From: a virus
Virus record (IMG/VR): IMGVR_UViG_3300009504_000002
Location: 1 to 46,837 of that record
DNA: 46,837 bases
Strand: one strand, 5' to 3'
Part shown: in pieces, positions 38,785 to 46,639 of the stretch
Position numbering within the stretch: position 1 is the first letter of the stretch
Layout: each line of letters opens with the position of its first letter
Notes under the pieces: model-generated
Seen by the model: the letters and a program-made list of their open reading frames with translations, nothing else
Databases searched by the model: none
What the model was told of the DNA's origin: nothing
Position numbers and translations under genes: made by a program

Positions 38785-39438
38785 ATGCCGATTGAGGTCA
38801 TCAATACTGGCACGGTGGACAATGATGGGACGGGTGATTCGTTCAAGTTGTCGATGACGAAGGTGAACGCGAACTTCGTTGAGCAGGGCGTGAATCTTCG
38901 GTATGTCGCTGGCGCGAACCGTCTTCGGTACTCACGGATGCTCGCCTCAACTGGCTGGATTGCCTCTGGGGTGACGCCGACCTACAATCAGGTTGCGTTG
39001 CCTGACGCTCTGGTGAGCGACTACTACGGGCCGCTCGTGCGCTCCGTTCAACTGGTGGTGCCGTCTGCCGGTGACAGCTTTCTGGCTTCGGATGCTACGG
39101 GCAATCGCACGAAGACATCGAACACGGTGACGTTGACCGTTTCCGCGTACGTGCGGGCAACCACAAGCGGAGCGGGCGGAGTGAGATTGAGGCTCATCTA
39201 CTTCAACGGCGCGTCAGTGGTGTCAGACCGCGACAATCTCGACAGCGTGGCGAGTCCCGTTCAGAATCAGTGGTATCGCTTGGTGGGTTCGTATTCGGAG
39301 ACGTTGGCGCATGACAGAATCACCTTGCGCTTGCAGCATGGCGGCACGGGCACGTATCAGTGGGCTGGCATTCAGATTCAGGCTGGCGGCGTGGTTACGC
39401 CGTACTTTCCGAACCCGTTGGATGAGGATTGGTTCTGA
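38785..39438 (+). CDS. Tail fibre protein with jelly-roll-like C-terminal domain
   Basis: A 217-aa protein. The start IEVINTGTVDNDGTGDSFKL, then MTKVNANF, is a frequent N-terminal motif of phage fibre and appendage proteins. The C-terminal part (VTLTVSAYVRATTSGAGGVR; WYRLVGSYSETLAHDRITLR) has the pattern of carbohydrate-binding jelly-roll modules. AGGAGG precedes ATG 38785. Host-surface sugar binding is likely. Confidence 0.7.
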   Translation: MPIEVINTGTVDNDGTGDSFKLSMTKVNANFVEQGVNLRYVAGANRLRYSRMLASTGWIASGVTPTYNQVALPDALVSDYYGPLVRSVQLVVPSAGDSFLASDATGNRTKTSNTVTLTVSAYVRATTSGAGGVRLRLIYFNGASVVSDRDNLDSVASPVQNQWYRLVGSYSETLAHDRITLRLQHGGTGTYQWAGIQIQAGGVVTPYFPNPLDEDWF

Positions 39439-40064
39439 TGGCTAAGACTCTTGTTGACGCTGGCGTGAAGTGGACGCTTGACGGAGCGAACCTGAAGGGC
39501 GCAGTGGTAGCGATGGGGCCTACCGCGCCAGTCAGCCCGCAGGATGGCGACCTGTGGTGGGACAGCAGCATCGGTCAGATGTTCGTGTACTACGACGACG
39601 GCGACAGCCAGCAGTGGGTCAGCGCCAATCCAAGCGGTGTGGAAGCCGCGAAGCTGCTCGGGATCGCCAGCATCACAGCCGACGTGAACGGCATCACCAC
39701 GGAACAGGACGTGTCTGGGCTGTCCGTGACCGTGACGGTTCCGGCGGGTCGCCGCATCAAGTTGGAGGCGTTCCTCCGAACGTCGGCGGTGAACAGCAGT
39801 GGTAGTGCGGTGGTGACGCGGGTGTACGCGAAATTCATGCGGGGCACTACGGAGCGGGGTTTCGCGGCTGACTTCGCGGTGCCCGTCAGCAGCACCACAA
39901 GCTCGCGGGCTATCGGTGGCGCTTTCACGTTCGATACGCCTTCGGCTGGTTCGGTGACGTACAAGATTCGCGGCGGCGCGCTTGGCACGAACGCCAGCAT
40001 GAACATTGAGGCCGACGCGAACAGGCCTTCGTGGTTCGCGGTGTGGGATGTGGGGCAAGCATGA
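39438..40064 (+). CDS. Tail fibre protein
   Basis: A 208-aa protein, TGATG-coupled to the previous gene. It contains PTAPVSPQDGDLWWDSSIGQ, then MFVYYDDGDSQQWV, a motif of many phage fibre proteins where a short beta-hairpin stalk precedes the receptor-binding part. The C-terminal 120 residues are a Ser/Thr/Val-rich beta domain. Confidence 0.65.
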   Translation: MAKTLVDAGVKWTLDGANLKGAVVAMGPTAPVSPQDGDLWWDSSIGQMFVYYDDGDSQQWVSANPSGVEAAKLLGIASITADVNGITTEQDVSGLSVTVTVPAGRRIKLEAFLRTSAVNSSGSAVVTRVYAKFMRGTTERGFAADFAVPVSSTTSSRAIGGAFTFDTPSAGSVTYKIRGGALGTNASMNIEADANRPSWFAVWDVGQA

Positions 40065-40942
40065 GCATAATTGACTTCCCGAACAGCCCCACCGTTGATG
40101 ACTTGTTCCGCGTGGGTGACGTGACGTGGAGATGGAACGGAACGCAATGGGTGGGAGCGTACCTACCGTTCAGTCCCGACCAGATTGGCGGGCTGCGCCT
40201 GTGGCTCGATGCGAGTGACGCGAACACCATGACGCTCGCGAGCGGAGCCATTAGCGAGTGGCGCAGTAAGGACGCGAACGCACGCGCGTTCACGCAGGCC
40301 ACGCCAGCCTCCCGACCCACGTACGGCGGCACGTTCCAGAACGGGCGGCAGGTCGCCGTGTTCACGAGCCAGTGGCTCGTCAGTACCGCAGCAGCGAGTG
40401 TCTGGAAGTTCCTGCATGACGGCGCTAAACACACCTTGTTCCTCGTGGTGAAAGCTGGCTTGGTCGCCAATCCTGACGCCCGCTATGATGTCATCAGCAC
40501 TGGAACCGTGGGCGCTGCCACCATCTCCTACACCGTGCTCTATGACGACCGTAGCGCATTCTCCCGTGACGATGCTATGGCACTCAGGGTATACAACGGC
40601 ACAGACGTTGTGGCGGCGGCAACAACCCCCAACTCTTCTGTCCCTGCGAATACGTTTGTGCTCATTAGGGTGGATGGCGACGTTGGGAATGGGATAACCG
40701 CTGACAGAGGCGCTATCGCTGTCAACGGGGGAACCCCAACGGCCGTTGACGTCGGAACGGGCACGCCGTCTTCCTCTGATCCGATGAGCACTCTTCATAT
40801 CGGCGTCAATGGCGACGGCGTTTCCTTTCCGCTCAGGGGTGGTATTGCCGAAGCTCTCATCTATGAAGGTGAACTCACTGCTGCCCAGGTGGCGTGGAGT
40901 GAACAACGCCTGGCCGCGAAGTGGGGCATCACGCTCGCATGA
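40061..40942 (+). CDS. Tail fibre or spike with concanavalin A-like lectin domain
   Basis: A 293-aa protein, ATGA-coupled. Residues 1-35 (FPNSPTVDDLFRVGDVTWRW, NGTQWVG) are the fibre adaptor motif PNSPTxGxxFxxxxxTWxWxGTxW. Residues about 45-290 (GLRLWLDASDANTMTLASGA ... HIGVNGDGVSFPLRGGIAEA, LIYEGELTAAQVAWSEQRLA) match LamG/ConA-like lectins, with the ending common to that fold. It probably recognises surface glycans. Confidence 0.75.
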   Translation: MSIIDFPNSPTVDDLFRVGDVTWRWNGTQWVGAYLPFSPDQIGGLRLWLDASDANTMTLASGAISEWRSKDANARAFTQATPASRPTYGGTFQNGRQVAVFTSQWLVSTAAASVWKFLHDGAKHTLFLVVKAGLVANPDARYDVISTGTVGAATISYTVLYDDRSAFSRDDAMALRVYNGTDVVAAATTPNSSVPANTFVLIRVDGDVGNGITADRGAIAVNGGTPTAVDVGTGTPSSSDPMSTLHIGVNGDGVSFPLRGGIAEALIYEGELTAAQVAWSEQRLAAKWGITLA

Positions 40943-41064
40943 AGCACCTGACGCTCGCCGCCCTCGTCATCCTGTTCTGGCCCATCCAAGGCACCACCCA
41001 CGGCTGGGTGTGGAGCACCCTCATGCTCGTGGCCATCTGGAGGGATTGGGTGCGTGTCGCGTAA
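40939..41064 (+). CDS. Small membrane protein at the end of the tail operon
   Basis: A 41-aa product, ATGA-coupled to the fibre gene, with two short hydrophobic stretches (LTLAALVILFWPIQG and WVWSTLMLVAIW). It may be a lysis accessory or immunity peptide. A very short frame (GTG 41054 to 41125) overlaps its end and is not called. Confidence 0.45.
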   Translation: MKHLTLAALVILFWPIQGTTHGWVWSTLMLVAIWRDWVRVA

Positions 41065-41185
41065 GGCATGGGTGCGTCTCGTTCGGCGCCTCATGCGTCG
41101 CGTCACCCGCTGCGGACGATCGTGATACCATCACTCCCGTGAGGTTGGGCGACCCCTCGAGTGCCCCACCTCCGCTACCAACCAG

Positions 41186-41214
41186 CCCCCCGCCGCTCCC
41201 AACCCGGCGGGGGG
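41186..41214. terminator. Bidirectional terminator between convergent blocks
   Basis: CCCCCCGCCG (41186-41195) and CGGCGGGGGG (41205-41214) form a perfect 10-bp stem with a 9-nt loop, followed by TGTTA. It ends the rightward structural block, whose last gene ends at 41064, and meets the leftward block ending at 41217. The gap 41065-41185 holds nothing else recognisable. Confidence 0.75.
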
Positions 41215-41216
41215 TG

Positions 41217-41699
41217 TTACTTGGGTAGCTCAATGCGAGAGAGCGCAGCGAGTCCTACGGCGATCGCGTCCGCCACATCATGCTCAAGCACGTCATGCTG
41301 CGGGTACCGCTCTTGAGCGGCGGCGAGCATGGCGTCCTTGTCAGCGCGTCCGTTGCCGGCCAGCGCCTTCTTGGCGGTGCCGATGGGGATGCTGAGGATG
41401 GGAATGCCGAGGTGCCAAGCTCGCAGGTGCAGCGCGCCGACCATGCCGTAGTGGATCTCGAGGTGCCGCCCGCCGAGGCGCGCTCCGCCGGTCATGCGTT
41501 GCTCGTACGCGATCCAGTCGGTGTCCGCTTTCACCCACAGCGCAAGCCAGTTGCTGAAGGTGCTGAGCGTCTCACCGAGGGTGGTGGTGCTGGCGAACGA
41601 TGCGACCTCGACCCACTGCAGTTGCTGATCGCGCCAGCATGCGATGCCGGTGCGCGTCTTGCCTAGGTCGAGGCTCACTCCTCGAATCTGCGTCTCCAT
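41217..41699 (-). CDS. RuvC-fold Holliday junction resolvase-like nuclease
   Basis: A 160-aa protein with RNase H-like resolvase motifs: D11 in GVSLDLGKTRTGIA, E66 in WIAYEQRMTGGA, D120 and D122 in GRADKDAM, and D141/D144 in EHDVADAIAVGLAAL. The spacing and the late D-x-x-DA pattern are those of RuvC and phage junction resolvases. It would trim branched DNA before packaging. ATG 41699 lies inside the end of the upstream gene, with GAGG about 12 nt before it. Confidence 0.8.
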   Translation of the reverse strand: METQIRGVSLDLGKTRTGIACWRDQQLQWVEVASFASTTTLGETLSTFSNWLALWVKADTDWIAYEQRMTGGARLGGRHLEIHYGMVGALHLRAWHLGIPILSIPIGTAKKALAGNGRADKDAMLAAAQERYPQHDVLEHDVADAIAVGLAALSRIELPK

Positions 41700-42235
41700 G
41701 CTCGGACGGCCTCCTCTGCGTCGTACGGGTTGAAGAGCCAGCGGCCTTGCATGCTGCCGCTGGCTTTGGTGCGTCTGATGCGCGCGACGAGGTGCGCGCC
41801 TTCGCCGTCGCCGGCGAGCCACTTCCACATGGTGCGCTTGTGAACGCCGAACAGGCGAGCGAGCTTGTTGGTGTCGTAGTGGTGACCCGCGAGTTCTTGG
41901 GCGTCTTGCCGTTGGATGGACTGCTGGATGTACCGTTCCGCCCACTCGTGGGGTACGACGGCGACGTTGCGTCGTCCGGTGTGGAGCATGCGTGCTACCT
42001 GCGCTGCTTTGGCGGCTCGGGTGACGTTCTCGGTGCGGACGCCGGCTGCGGCGGCGACGATGCCGGCCCTGACGGTGGCGGCGACGTGCGCGTGCCGCAG
42101 CCCGAGGCGTACCGCTTGCTTCTGCACGGCTGCTTTGCTGCGTTGGATGCTCTTCGCGAGCGCGGTGGGTCCGTCCCGCCCGTACCTGGCTTTCAGGAGG
42201 GCGATCTCTCGCTCCGTCCAGGGCGGGCCGGCCAT
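41675..42235 (-). CDS. Myb/SANT-like plus HTH DNA-binding protein (paralogue of 43539)
   Basis: A 186-aa protein. Residues 5-45 (PPWTEREIALLKARYGRDGP, then SIQRSKAAVQKQAVRLGL) are a Myb/SANT-like helix bundle. Residues about 125-150 (TNKLARLFGVHKRTMWKWLA) form an HTH, followed by a wing-like RWLFNPYDAEEAV. The protein at 43539 has the same order of parts. Such proteins can act as late regulators or as remnants of homing-endonuclease DNA-binding parts. No nuclease motif is visible. Confidence 0.65.
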   Translation of the reverse strand: MAGPPWTEREIALLKARYGRDGPTALAKSIQRSKAAVQKQAVRLGLRHAHVAATVRAGIVAAAAGVRTENVTRAAKAAQVARMLHTGRRNVAVVPHEWAERYIQQSIQRQDAQELAGHHYDTNKLARLFGVHKRTMWKWLAGDGEGAHLVARIRRTKASGSMQGRWLFNPYDAEEAVRAWRRRFEE

Positions 42236-42238
42236 CGG

Positions 42239-42835
42239 CTACTCTTCGTCCTCCTCGCCGTGCATGCGGCGCCAGATGCCGCGCAGGCTCTCGTGCGTGC
42301 TGTCGAGGGCGAGGGTGCTCATGACTTCGATGAAGACGGTGGCGCTCATCTCGGGCCGGCCGACGGCCATCGCGAAGTTCTCTCGAGCTTGCTTGAGTAG
42401 CTCGGCCACGCCGGCGGTGATGCTGATGGTGGTGAACTCGTCCTCGGGCGCGCCGTGTTCCTGTCGGAGTTGCGCGAGGATCTCCTTGCGGGTGAGGTTG
42501 AGGAGCGCGTGGTAGTAGGTGGGTGCGTTGTCGGGCGTGATGTCGGTGTGCCGCGCGATCTCGTACGCGGTGTAGGGGCTGGTGCGCTTCATGTCGTGCA
42601 GCGGTATGCCGCCCCTGAGGCAGAACGCGTCGTACGCGGTGGCGACCTTGGTGGCGACGGTGCTGGGCAGCAGGTCGGTTTGCTCCTGCTCCTTGGCGGC
42701 GCGCACGGCTTCAGCGTAGTTGAAGTCGGCGGCGTCGCGGACGGCGTTGTACAGGCGCCCGAACTCCCAGAGGCTCTCGTTGGCGTCGTTGCTGTACTTG
42801 GCCAGGTCGCGGATGAGGGTGCTGTACGGGTTCAT
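42239..42835 (-). CDS. Hypothetical helical protein
   Basis: A 198-aa mostly helical protein, ATGA-coupled to the glycosyltransferase gene upstream. The first part (LIRDLAKYSNDANESLWEFG) suggests a helical bundle and the middle has SPYTAYEIARHTDITPDNAP, HTH-like in appearance. Function unknown; may be a DNA-binding accessory protein. Confidence 0.5.
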   Translation of the reverse strand: MNPYSTLIRDLAKYSNDANESLWEFGRLYNAVRDAADFNYAEAVRAAKEQEQTDLLPSTVATKVATAYDAFCLRGGIPLHDMKRTSPYTAYEIARHTDITPDNAPTYYHALLNLTRKEILAQLRQEHGAPEDEFTTISITAGVAELLKQARENFAMAVGRPEMSATVFIEVMSTLALDSTHESLRGIWRRMHGEEDEE

Positions 42836-43542
42836 GCGGGTTCCTGCGGTTGGAGCGCGTCGATGGCGGCGCCGTCGAGGTTGACGGGCTTGATGTGCCG
42901 CAGTGGGATGGTGAGGTCGCAGTACACCTTCCGTCCGCTGGCTCGCCACAGTTCGCAGAAGGCGTAGTCCTCACCCTGGTACTTCTGGCGATCGGGGAAG
43001 GTGGGGTGCCGGGTGAGGGTGTAGTCGAACAGGGCGTACAGGTGCCGCTCTGCGCCTTTGACGCGTTCGTCGTAGTACTGCAGGCCGGGGCGTTCGTCCA
43101 TCAGCGCGCGGATGGCGGGCAGTCGCATGCGTAGGAAGGCGGTGGGGATGGCTGCCACTTCTGCGACGCCGTCGACCACGTTGAAGTACTGCTGGCCTTC
43201 GGGGTTGGTGAGCGGCTGCAGCGCGAACGGGAAGTCGTCGCGGAAGTTGGCTTTCTGGCTGGCGCCGACGAGGTCGACGTCGTGCTTGAGGAGCCGCAGT
43301 AGGGCGGTGGGGTGGAACGCGATGTCGCTGTCGATGAAGACGGCTTCGTCGTAGCCCGTCTCGATGGCTTCGCTGATGAGTGCGTTGCGTGCTTTGGTGA
43401 CGCTGGCGATGTTGCCGTAGCTGATCCAGCCGACGGCGATGCCGTGCTTCTCGAGGTAGTTGCCGGCGCGCATGACGCTTTGGGCGTGTTGGGTGTGGAC
43501 TTGTCCGCCGTAGGCGGGGCTGAGGATCGCGACTCGTTTCAT
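42832..43542 (-). CDS. GT-A-type glycosyltransferase (family 2-like)
   Basis: A 236-aa protein. It begins with a Rossmann-like strand and loop (VAILSPAYGGQVHTQHAQSV) and continues with KARNALISEAIETGYDEAVF, then D71-S72-D73, the DxD-type metal/nucleotide-sugar motif, in IDSDIAFHP. This is the pattern of GT-A glycosyltransferases found in phages. The acceptor could be modified phage DNA, a virion protein, or a host surface component; the sequence does not tell. It lies between two Myb/HTH genes. ATG 43542 overlaps the upstream stop as ATGA. Confidence 0.75.
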   Translation of the reverse strand: MKRVAILSPAYGGQVHTQHAQSVMRAGNYLEKHGIAVGWISYGNIASVTKARNALISEAIETGYDEAVFIDSDIAFHPTALLRLLKHDVDLVGASQKANFRDDFPFALQPLTNPEGQQYFNVVDGVAEVAAIPTAFLRMRLPAIRALMDERPGLQYYDERVKGAERHLYALFDYTLTRHPTFPDRQKYQGEDYAFCELWRASGRKVYCDLTIPLRHIKPVNLDGAAIDALQPQEPA

Positions 43543-44240
43543 GCGGCTCTCCGTTCCATAACAGCGTTACTGGAGCGCCGTGGCAGCACGCCAGCCTTCA
43601 GCTTGGCCCCCAGGTAGGCGACAGCTTCTCGACGTGTGGACTCCGGCTCCCAGTAGCGAGTGACGGTCATGCAGCGCGCCCCATGTTGCGTTGAGATCAG
43701 CCGCTGCGGAATGCGACGCAACGCCGGCCCCACGCCAGTGTGCCGACGCGTCGGCGCGAACCCGTTGCTGTACCTCGACGCCAGCGTGGCAACCACACCC
43801 ACCGACGATCGGAACAAGCTGGCCACCTCCCGCGTGGACAGCCAGGTGCGGCGGATCTCCGCCTCCTCCTCCTCCCGATCGCCCAGGCGAGCGATGTACT
43901 CGTCCACCCACCACTTGGGCGCCAACCGAACGTGCGGGTACACCGGCGATCGCTTCATCACGTCGTCCTTGATGGCGGCGGCGACAATGTGGCGGTGCGC
44001 GAGGCGCGTCTCGTTGGCGGACAACTCGCGGAAGTGCGCGTCGACCAGCGGCACCAGATCGTCACGTCGACCCGGCTCGAGGTACAAGCCCAGCTTGTTG
44101 GCGCGAGCGGAGATGGCGTGACGGGTGCGCGGTCGGCCGCGTTGAGCGAGCACGCGGCTGACGTCGGCGGCGCCGAAGCTGCGGTACCGCAACCGCAGCA
44201 GCTTCTCGTCCTCAGGCAGCCACGGCGTGTTCCAGGGCAT
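43539..44240 (-). CDS. Myb/SANT-like plus HTH DNA-binding protein (paralogue of 41675)
   Basis: A 233-aa protein. Residues 7-50 (WLPEDEKLLRLRYRSFGAAD ... RTRHAISARANKLGL) are a Myb/SANT-like bundle. Residues about 135-165 (LSTREVASLFRSSVGVVATL) form an HTH. Residues 195-210 (VTRYWEPESTRREAVAYLGA) match the wing end of the 41675 protein (RWLFNPYDAEEAV). The order of parts is shared, which indicates duplication. It may regulate a late promoter; no evidence of a target was found. Confidence 0.65.
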   Translation of the reverse strand: MPWNTPWLPEDEKLLRLRYRSFGAADVSRVLAQRGRPRTRHAISARANKLGLYLEPGRRDDLVPLVDAHFRELSANETRLAHRHIVAAAIKDDVMKRSPVYPHVRLAPKWWVDEYIARLGDREEEEAEIRRTWLSTREVASLFRSSVGVVATLASRYSNGFAPTRRHTGVGPALRRIPQRLISTQHGARCMTVTRYWEPESTRREAVAYLGAKLKAGVLPRRSSNAVMERRAA

Positions 44241-44470
44241 CAGGCGCCCGCCCCAGGTACGGGGAACAGCACCTGCTCCATCTTGCCTTCCTCCCGCGCC
44301 GCTTCGATCGCGCGATCCAGCGTCTGCGACATCTCGTACAGGAGGTTCATGACGTACTGGTCGTCGCTGCGGTTCCAGATGTTGTCCCGCGTGTGGGCTT
44401 TGGTGCGACTCAACGCGAGCAGCTTGCCGGAGGCGTCCCTGAAGTCCTTGATCGCGTCGGTGACGGTCAC
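44240..44470 (-). CDS. Small helical hypothetical protein
   Basis: A 76-aa protein from GTG 44470, overlapping the upstream stop as GTGA. One amphipathic helical region (AIKDFRDASGKLLALSRTKA) and a second (LLYEMSQTLDRAIEAAREEG). No family recognised. Confidence 0.5.
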   Translation of the reverse strand: MTVTDAIKDFRDASGKLLALSRTKAHTRDNIWNRSDDQYVMNLLYEMSQTLDRAIEAAREEGKMEQVLFPVPGAGA

Positions 44471-44550
44471 CGCAGCACCCCGATCCACATGATGATGTTG
44501 ATGATGAGCAGCACCTGCAGCACGCGGATCTTGACGTCGTGCCGGCTCAC
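44467..44550 (-). CDS. 27-residue single-span membrane peptide
   Basis: A tiny gene, GTG 44550 to stop at 44467, overlapping both neighbours as GTGA. The product is a short basic N-terminus followed by one hydrophobic segment (VLQVLLIINIIMWIGVL). Coupling on both sides supports translation. It could be a holin-like or host-membrane-targeting peptide. Confidence 0.4.
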   Translation of the reverse strand: MSRHDVKIRVLQVLLIINIIMWIGVLR

Positions 44551-44795
44551 TGGTTCGCTCCCCACGCCGCCGCTTCCTTGCTGACCTCATCGATGAGACG
44601 CATGCTGGCGTTGTGCCGCTTGGCGGCGTCGCAGCAGAAGAACGGGCGGTGCCACAGTTCAGCGCGTCCGTTGCGAGCGACGGTCGGTTCGGGTGGCGCT
44701 CCGCAGTGCGGGCACGGCTTGGCGGTGCGCTTGCCGAGGATCCACTTGCCGTTCACCACCTCCAGGCCCAGGTTGATGTACTCGCCGTCAGTCAT
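44547..44795 (-). CDS. Small zinc-binding protein
   Basis: An 82-aa protein with CPHC (residues about 28-31) and a CCDAAKRHN segment about 25 residues later, probably one zinc site formed by C, C, C and H. Start ATG 44795 overlaps the preceding stop by 8 bp. Family not recognised. Confidence 0.55.
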   Translation of the reverse strand: MTDGEYINLGLEVVNGKWILGKRTAKPCPHCGAPPEPTVARNGRAELWHRPFFCCDAAKRHNASMRLIDEVSKEAAAWGANQ

Positions 44796-45252
44796 CGGTC
44801 TTCCTTCCCGCGCTCAGCAGGCGCTTGATCTCTTGGCCGGTGAGGCTGCTCTTGAATGCGCTCTGGAACGAGCGCCGCAGCACGTCGAGCGCGTACGCGC
44901 CTTCGGTTCGGCTGATGGTGTTGATGCCGCCGGCGGCACGCAAGCCAGCGACGACGTGCGGATCGCTGGTGTGAACGCCGGCTCCGGTGCGGGCGTACTC
45001 GAGCACCATCGTCCACGCGTTCGCGGCGTTCTCGTCGGCGTCGCCTTGGATGACTTCCACGAACCGCATGGGCGCCGGCCAGAACTGGTCGTTGTCGAAC
45101 ACGACGCGTGCGGCGTGCTCGAACTGTTCGGTGGTCAGGCGATCGCGGAGCGTTTCGTAGTACCGGTGCATGACTTGCTTGTTGGGGCTTCTGCCGAATC
45201 TCTCGTGCAGGAGCGTCATCTCGCGAACGAAGACGGAGCGATCGAGGCTCAC
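44788..45252 (-). CDS. Helicase-loader-like helical protein
   Basis: A 154-aa protein from GTG 45252 (GTGA overlap). It has LLHERFGRSPNKQVMHRYYE, then ALE-like helices and NDQFWPAPMRFVEVIQG. This resembles phage replication proteins of the helicase-loader type (FGxxxxP...Y...L.D ... F.P.P.E). The C-terminal helices carry LTGQEIKRLLSAG. It follows nuclease and DnaD-like genes, which supports a replication role. Assignment by general resemblance, moderate. Confidence 0.45.
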   Translation of the reverse strand: MSLDRSVFVREMTLLHERFGRSPNKQVMHRYYETLRDRLTTEQFEHAARVVFDNDQFWPAPMRFVEVIQGDADENAANAWTMVLEYARTGAGVHTSDPHVVAGLRAAGGINTISRTEGAYALDVLRRSFQSAFKSSLTGQEIKRLLSAGRKTDD

Positions 45253-45719
45253 CCTAGATCCTCCATTGGCCGCAAGTGATCCTGCGGCATCATGAACCCG
45301 CACCGTCCCGACCCGCGCTTCATCTCGGACCAGTACTGCGGCTGCTTCACGTCGCGACCGAACGCCCACCCGACAAGGTCGTACGTTCCAAGCTGCCCGA
45401 CCGCCAGCACGTACGGCTTGTCGTCGTCCGCTCCTCGCGGCAGAAGCAAACGGCCCTTCTCCCATCGCGTGGTCTTCACCTCGTAGCGGCCGGCGTCCTC
45501 ACCTCTGAACTTCGAGACACCCGACCAGTACACGCCTAACCCCTTGGCCGCAGCCATCTCTCCGAGTGCGCCTTCGATGTCGATCATCCATCGGTCCACT
45601 TCGTGTTCGGGGCGCTCGTCGTCGGTGTCGATTCGGCCTTTGCCGATGGCTGTGCAGGCGCGCATGATGCCTTGCGTGGCGCCCAAGAACAACTCCTGCG
45701 GCGTCAACTTGACGATCAC
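45249..45719 (-). CDS. PD-(D/E)XK-type nuclease
   Basis: A 156-aa protein with GALGEMAAAKGLG (E54), then D75 in RGEDAGRYE, and E80-V-K82 in RYEVKTTRW. These form the E...D...ExK core of PD-(D/E)XK nucleases. Related phage proteins with a GAxGExAxAKxL start and YEVRTR-like strand are common. Possible roles are recombination or host DNA attack. GTG 45719 overlaps the upstream TAG. Confidence 0.7.
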   Translation of the reverse strand: MIVKLTPQELFLGATQGIMRACTAIGKGRIDTDDERPEHEVDRWMIDIEGALGEMAAAKGLGVYWSGVSKFRGEDAGRYEVKTTRWEKGRLLLPRGADDDKPYVLAVGQLGTYDLVGWAFGRDVKQPQYWSEMKRGSGRCGFMMPQDHLRPMEDLG

Positions 45720-46531
45720 TACAGCCCTCCGATGGCGTCAGCGATCGCCTTCGCCGTGCCAGCCAACTTCCGATCACCCGCCGACAAGCCACCACCAGCC
45801 GCGAACTTCTCAGCCTTCTCCACCACCCGACCCTCCACCAGCAAGTTGTCGAGGCCGTACCCCTTCTCCACCCAGTACGGATCGCCAGCCACCTGCCGCG
45901 CCGCCGCGCGGAAGATCTGCTCCGCCTCAGCGCCAAGCTCACGGCGTAGCTTCGCGAACTTCTTGCGCCTCGCTGCGGTGGCGATGCGAACGACGGGAAG
46001 GGCGCCGCAGTTGTCGTTCCAGATCTCCAGGAAGGCGTCGGTGAATCCTGCCACCTTGGTGGGTGGGTTGGCTTGTCCGTTGCTGTAGATGGTGAGGGTG
46101 TCCTCACGCGTCGGCTTTGCCGACAAGGGTTGTAGACCTTCTTCGTGTTCGTCAGTCTTCGTCCCTACAGTCTTCGTTACGTGCGGTTCTCCGACGTCGG
46201 ATTCTCCGACGTGCGAAAACCGCACGTCGGTGGGTTCGTCACCGACCACGTACTGCCATCCCCTCAGTCGACCAGCCTCGTCCCTGACGGCGTTGCGGGT
46301 AACGTACCCAGCCTCGGCCAGTTCGTTGAAGGCGCTTCGGGTTGCGGCTAGACCGTCCCGAGTCTGCTGCGAAAGGTACTTCAGGCTGTGATCCCAGTCG
46401 TCGGGGTACGACAGCATCAGCAGCAGCAAGCCCTTCGCCTTCAGGCTCAGGTGTGGTGATCGGACGATCTCGTTCGGGAGGGTCGTGAAGTGCTTCTTCC
46501 GTCGTGCCGTGTAGTAGGAGCGAATGTTCAC
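45719..46531 (-). CDS. DnaD-like / winged-helix replication initiation protein
   Basis: A 270-aa protein from GTG 46531, with GGAG at about 8 nt. Residues about 14-90 form a winged helix (HFTTLPNEIVRSPHLSLKAK, GLLLLMLSYPDDWDHSLKYL, then AFNELAEAGYVTR), the usual start of phage replisome-organiser proteins. A polar linker (residues about 105-160) is followed by a C-terminal helical domain (VAGFTDAFLEIWNDNCGALP ... FRAAARQVAGDP) like DnaD-type DNA remodelling domains. It would load host helicase at the phage origin, inferred from family. A TATATC box upstream may be its promoter. Confidence 0.65.
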   Translation of the reverse strand: MNIRSYYTARRKKHFTTLPNEIVRSPHLSLKAKGLLLLMLSYPDDWDHSLKYLSQQTRDGLAATRSAFNELAEAGYVTRNAVRDEAGRLRGWQYVVGDEPTDVRFSHVGESDVGEPHVTKTVGTKTDEHEEGLQPLSAKPTREDTLTIYSNGQANPPTKVAGFTDAFLEIWNDNCGALPVVRIATAARRKKFAKLRRELGAEAEQIFRAAARQVAGDPYWVEKGYGLDNLLVEGRVVEKAEKFAAGGGLSAGDRKLAGTAKAIADAIGGL

Positions 46532-46607
46532 CTTGAACTCCAACCCTGCCGGTCGGATATACTGCGCGTGCACGCGCCAGCGTCTTCTGCACACGCAGCC
46601 CGACAGG

Positions 46608-46628
46608 AGGCCCCCCAACAGGGGGCCT
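46608..46628. terminator. Hairpin between the ArgR-like and DnaD-like genes
   Basis: AGGCCCCC (46608-46615) pairs with GGGGGCCT (46621-46628) around a CAACA loop. It lies 12 bp beyond the ArgR-like stop in the leftward direction. No T-run is present in that direction; on the plus strand TCGT follows. It may end the bet-ArgR transcript before the promoter of the DnaD-like gene. Confidence 0.5.
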
Positions 46629-46639
46629 TCGTCATGCTA

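Noticed and set aside
41054-41125. 23-codon frame after the last tail-operon gene
   Set aside because: Very short, basic, overlaps the preceding gene and has no independent support.
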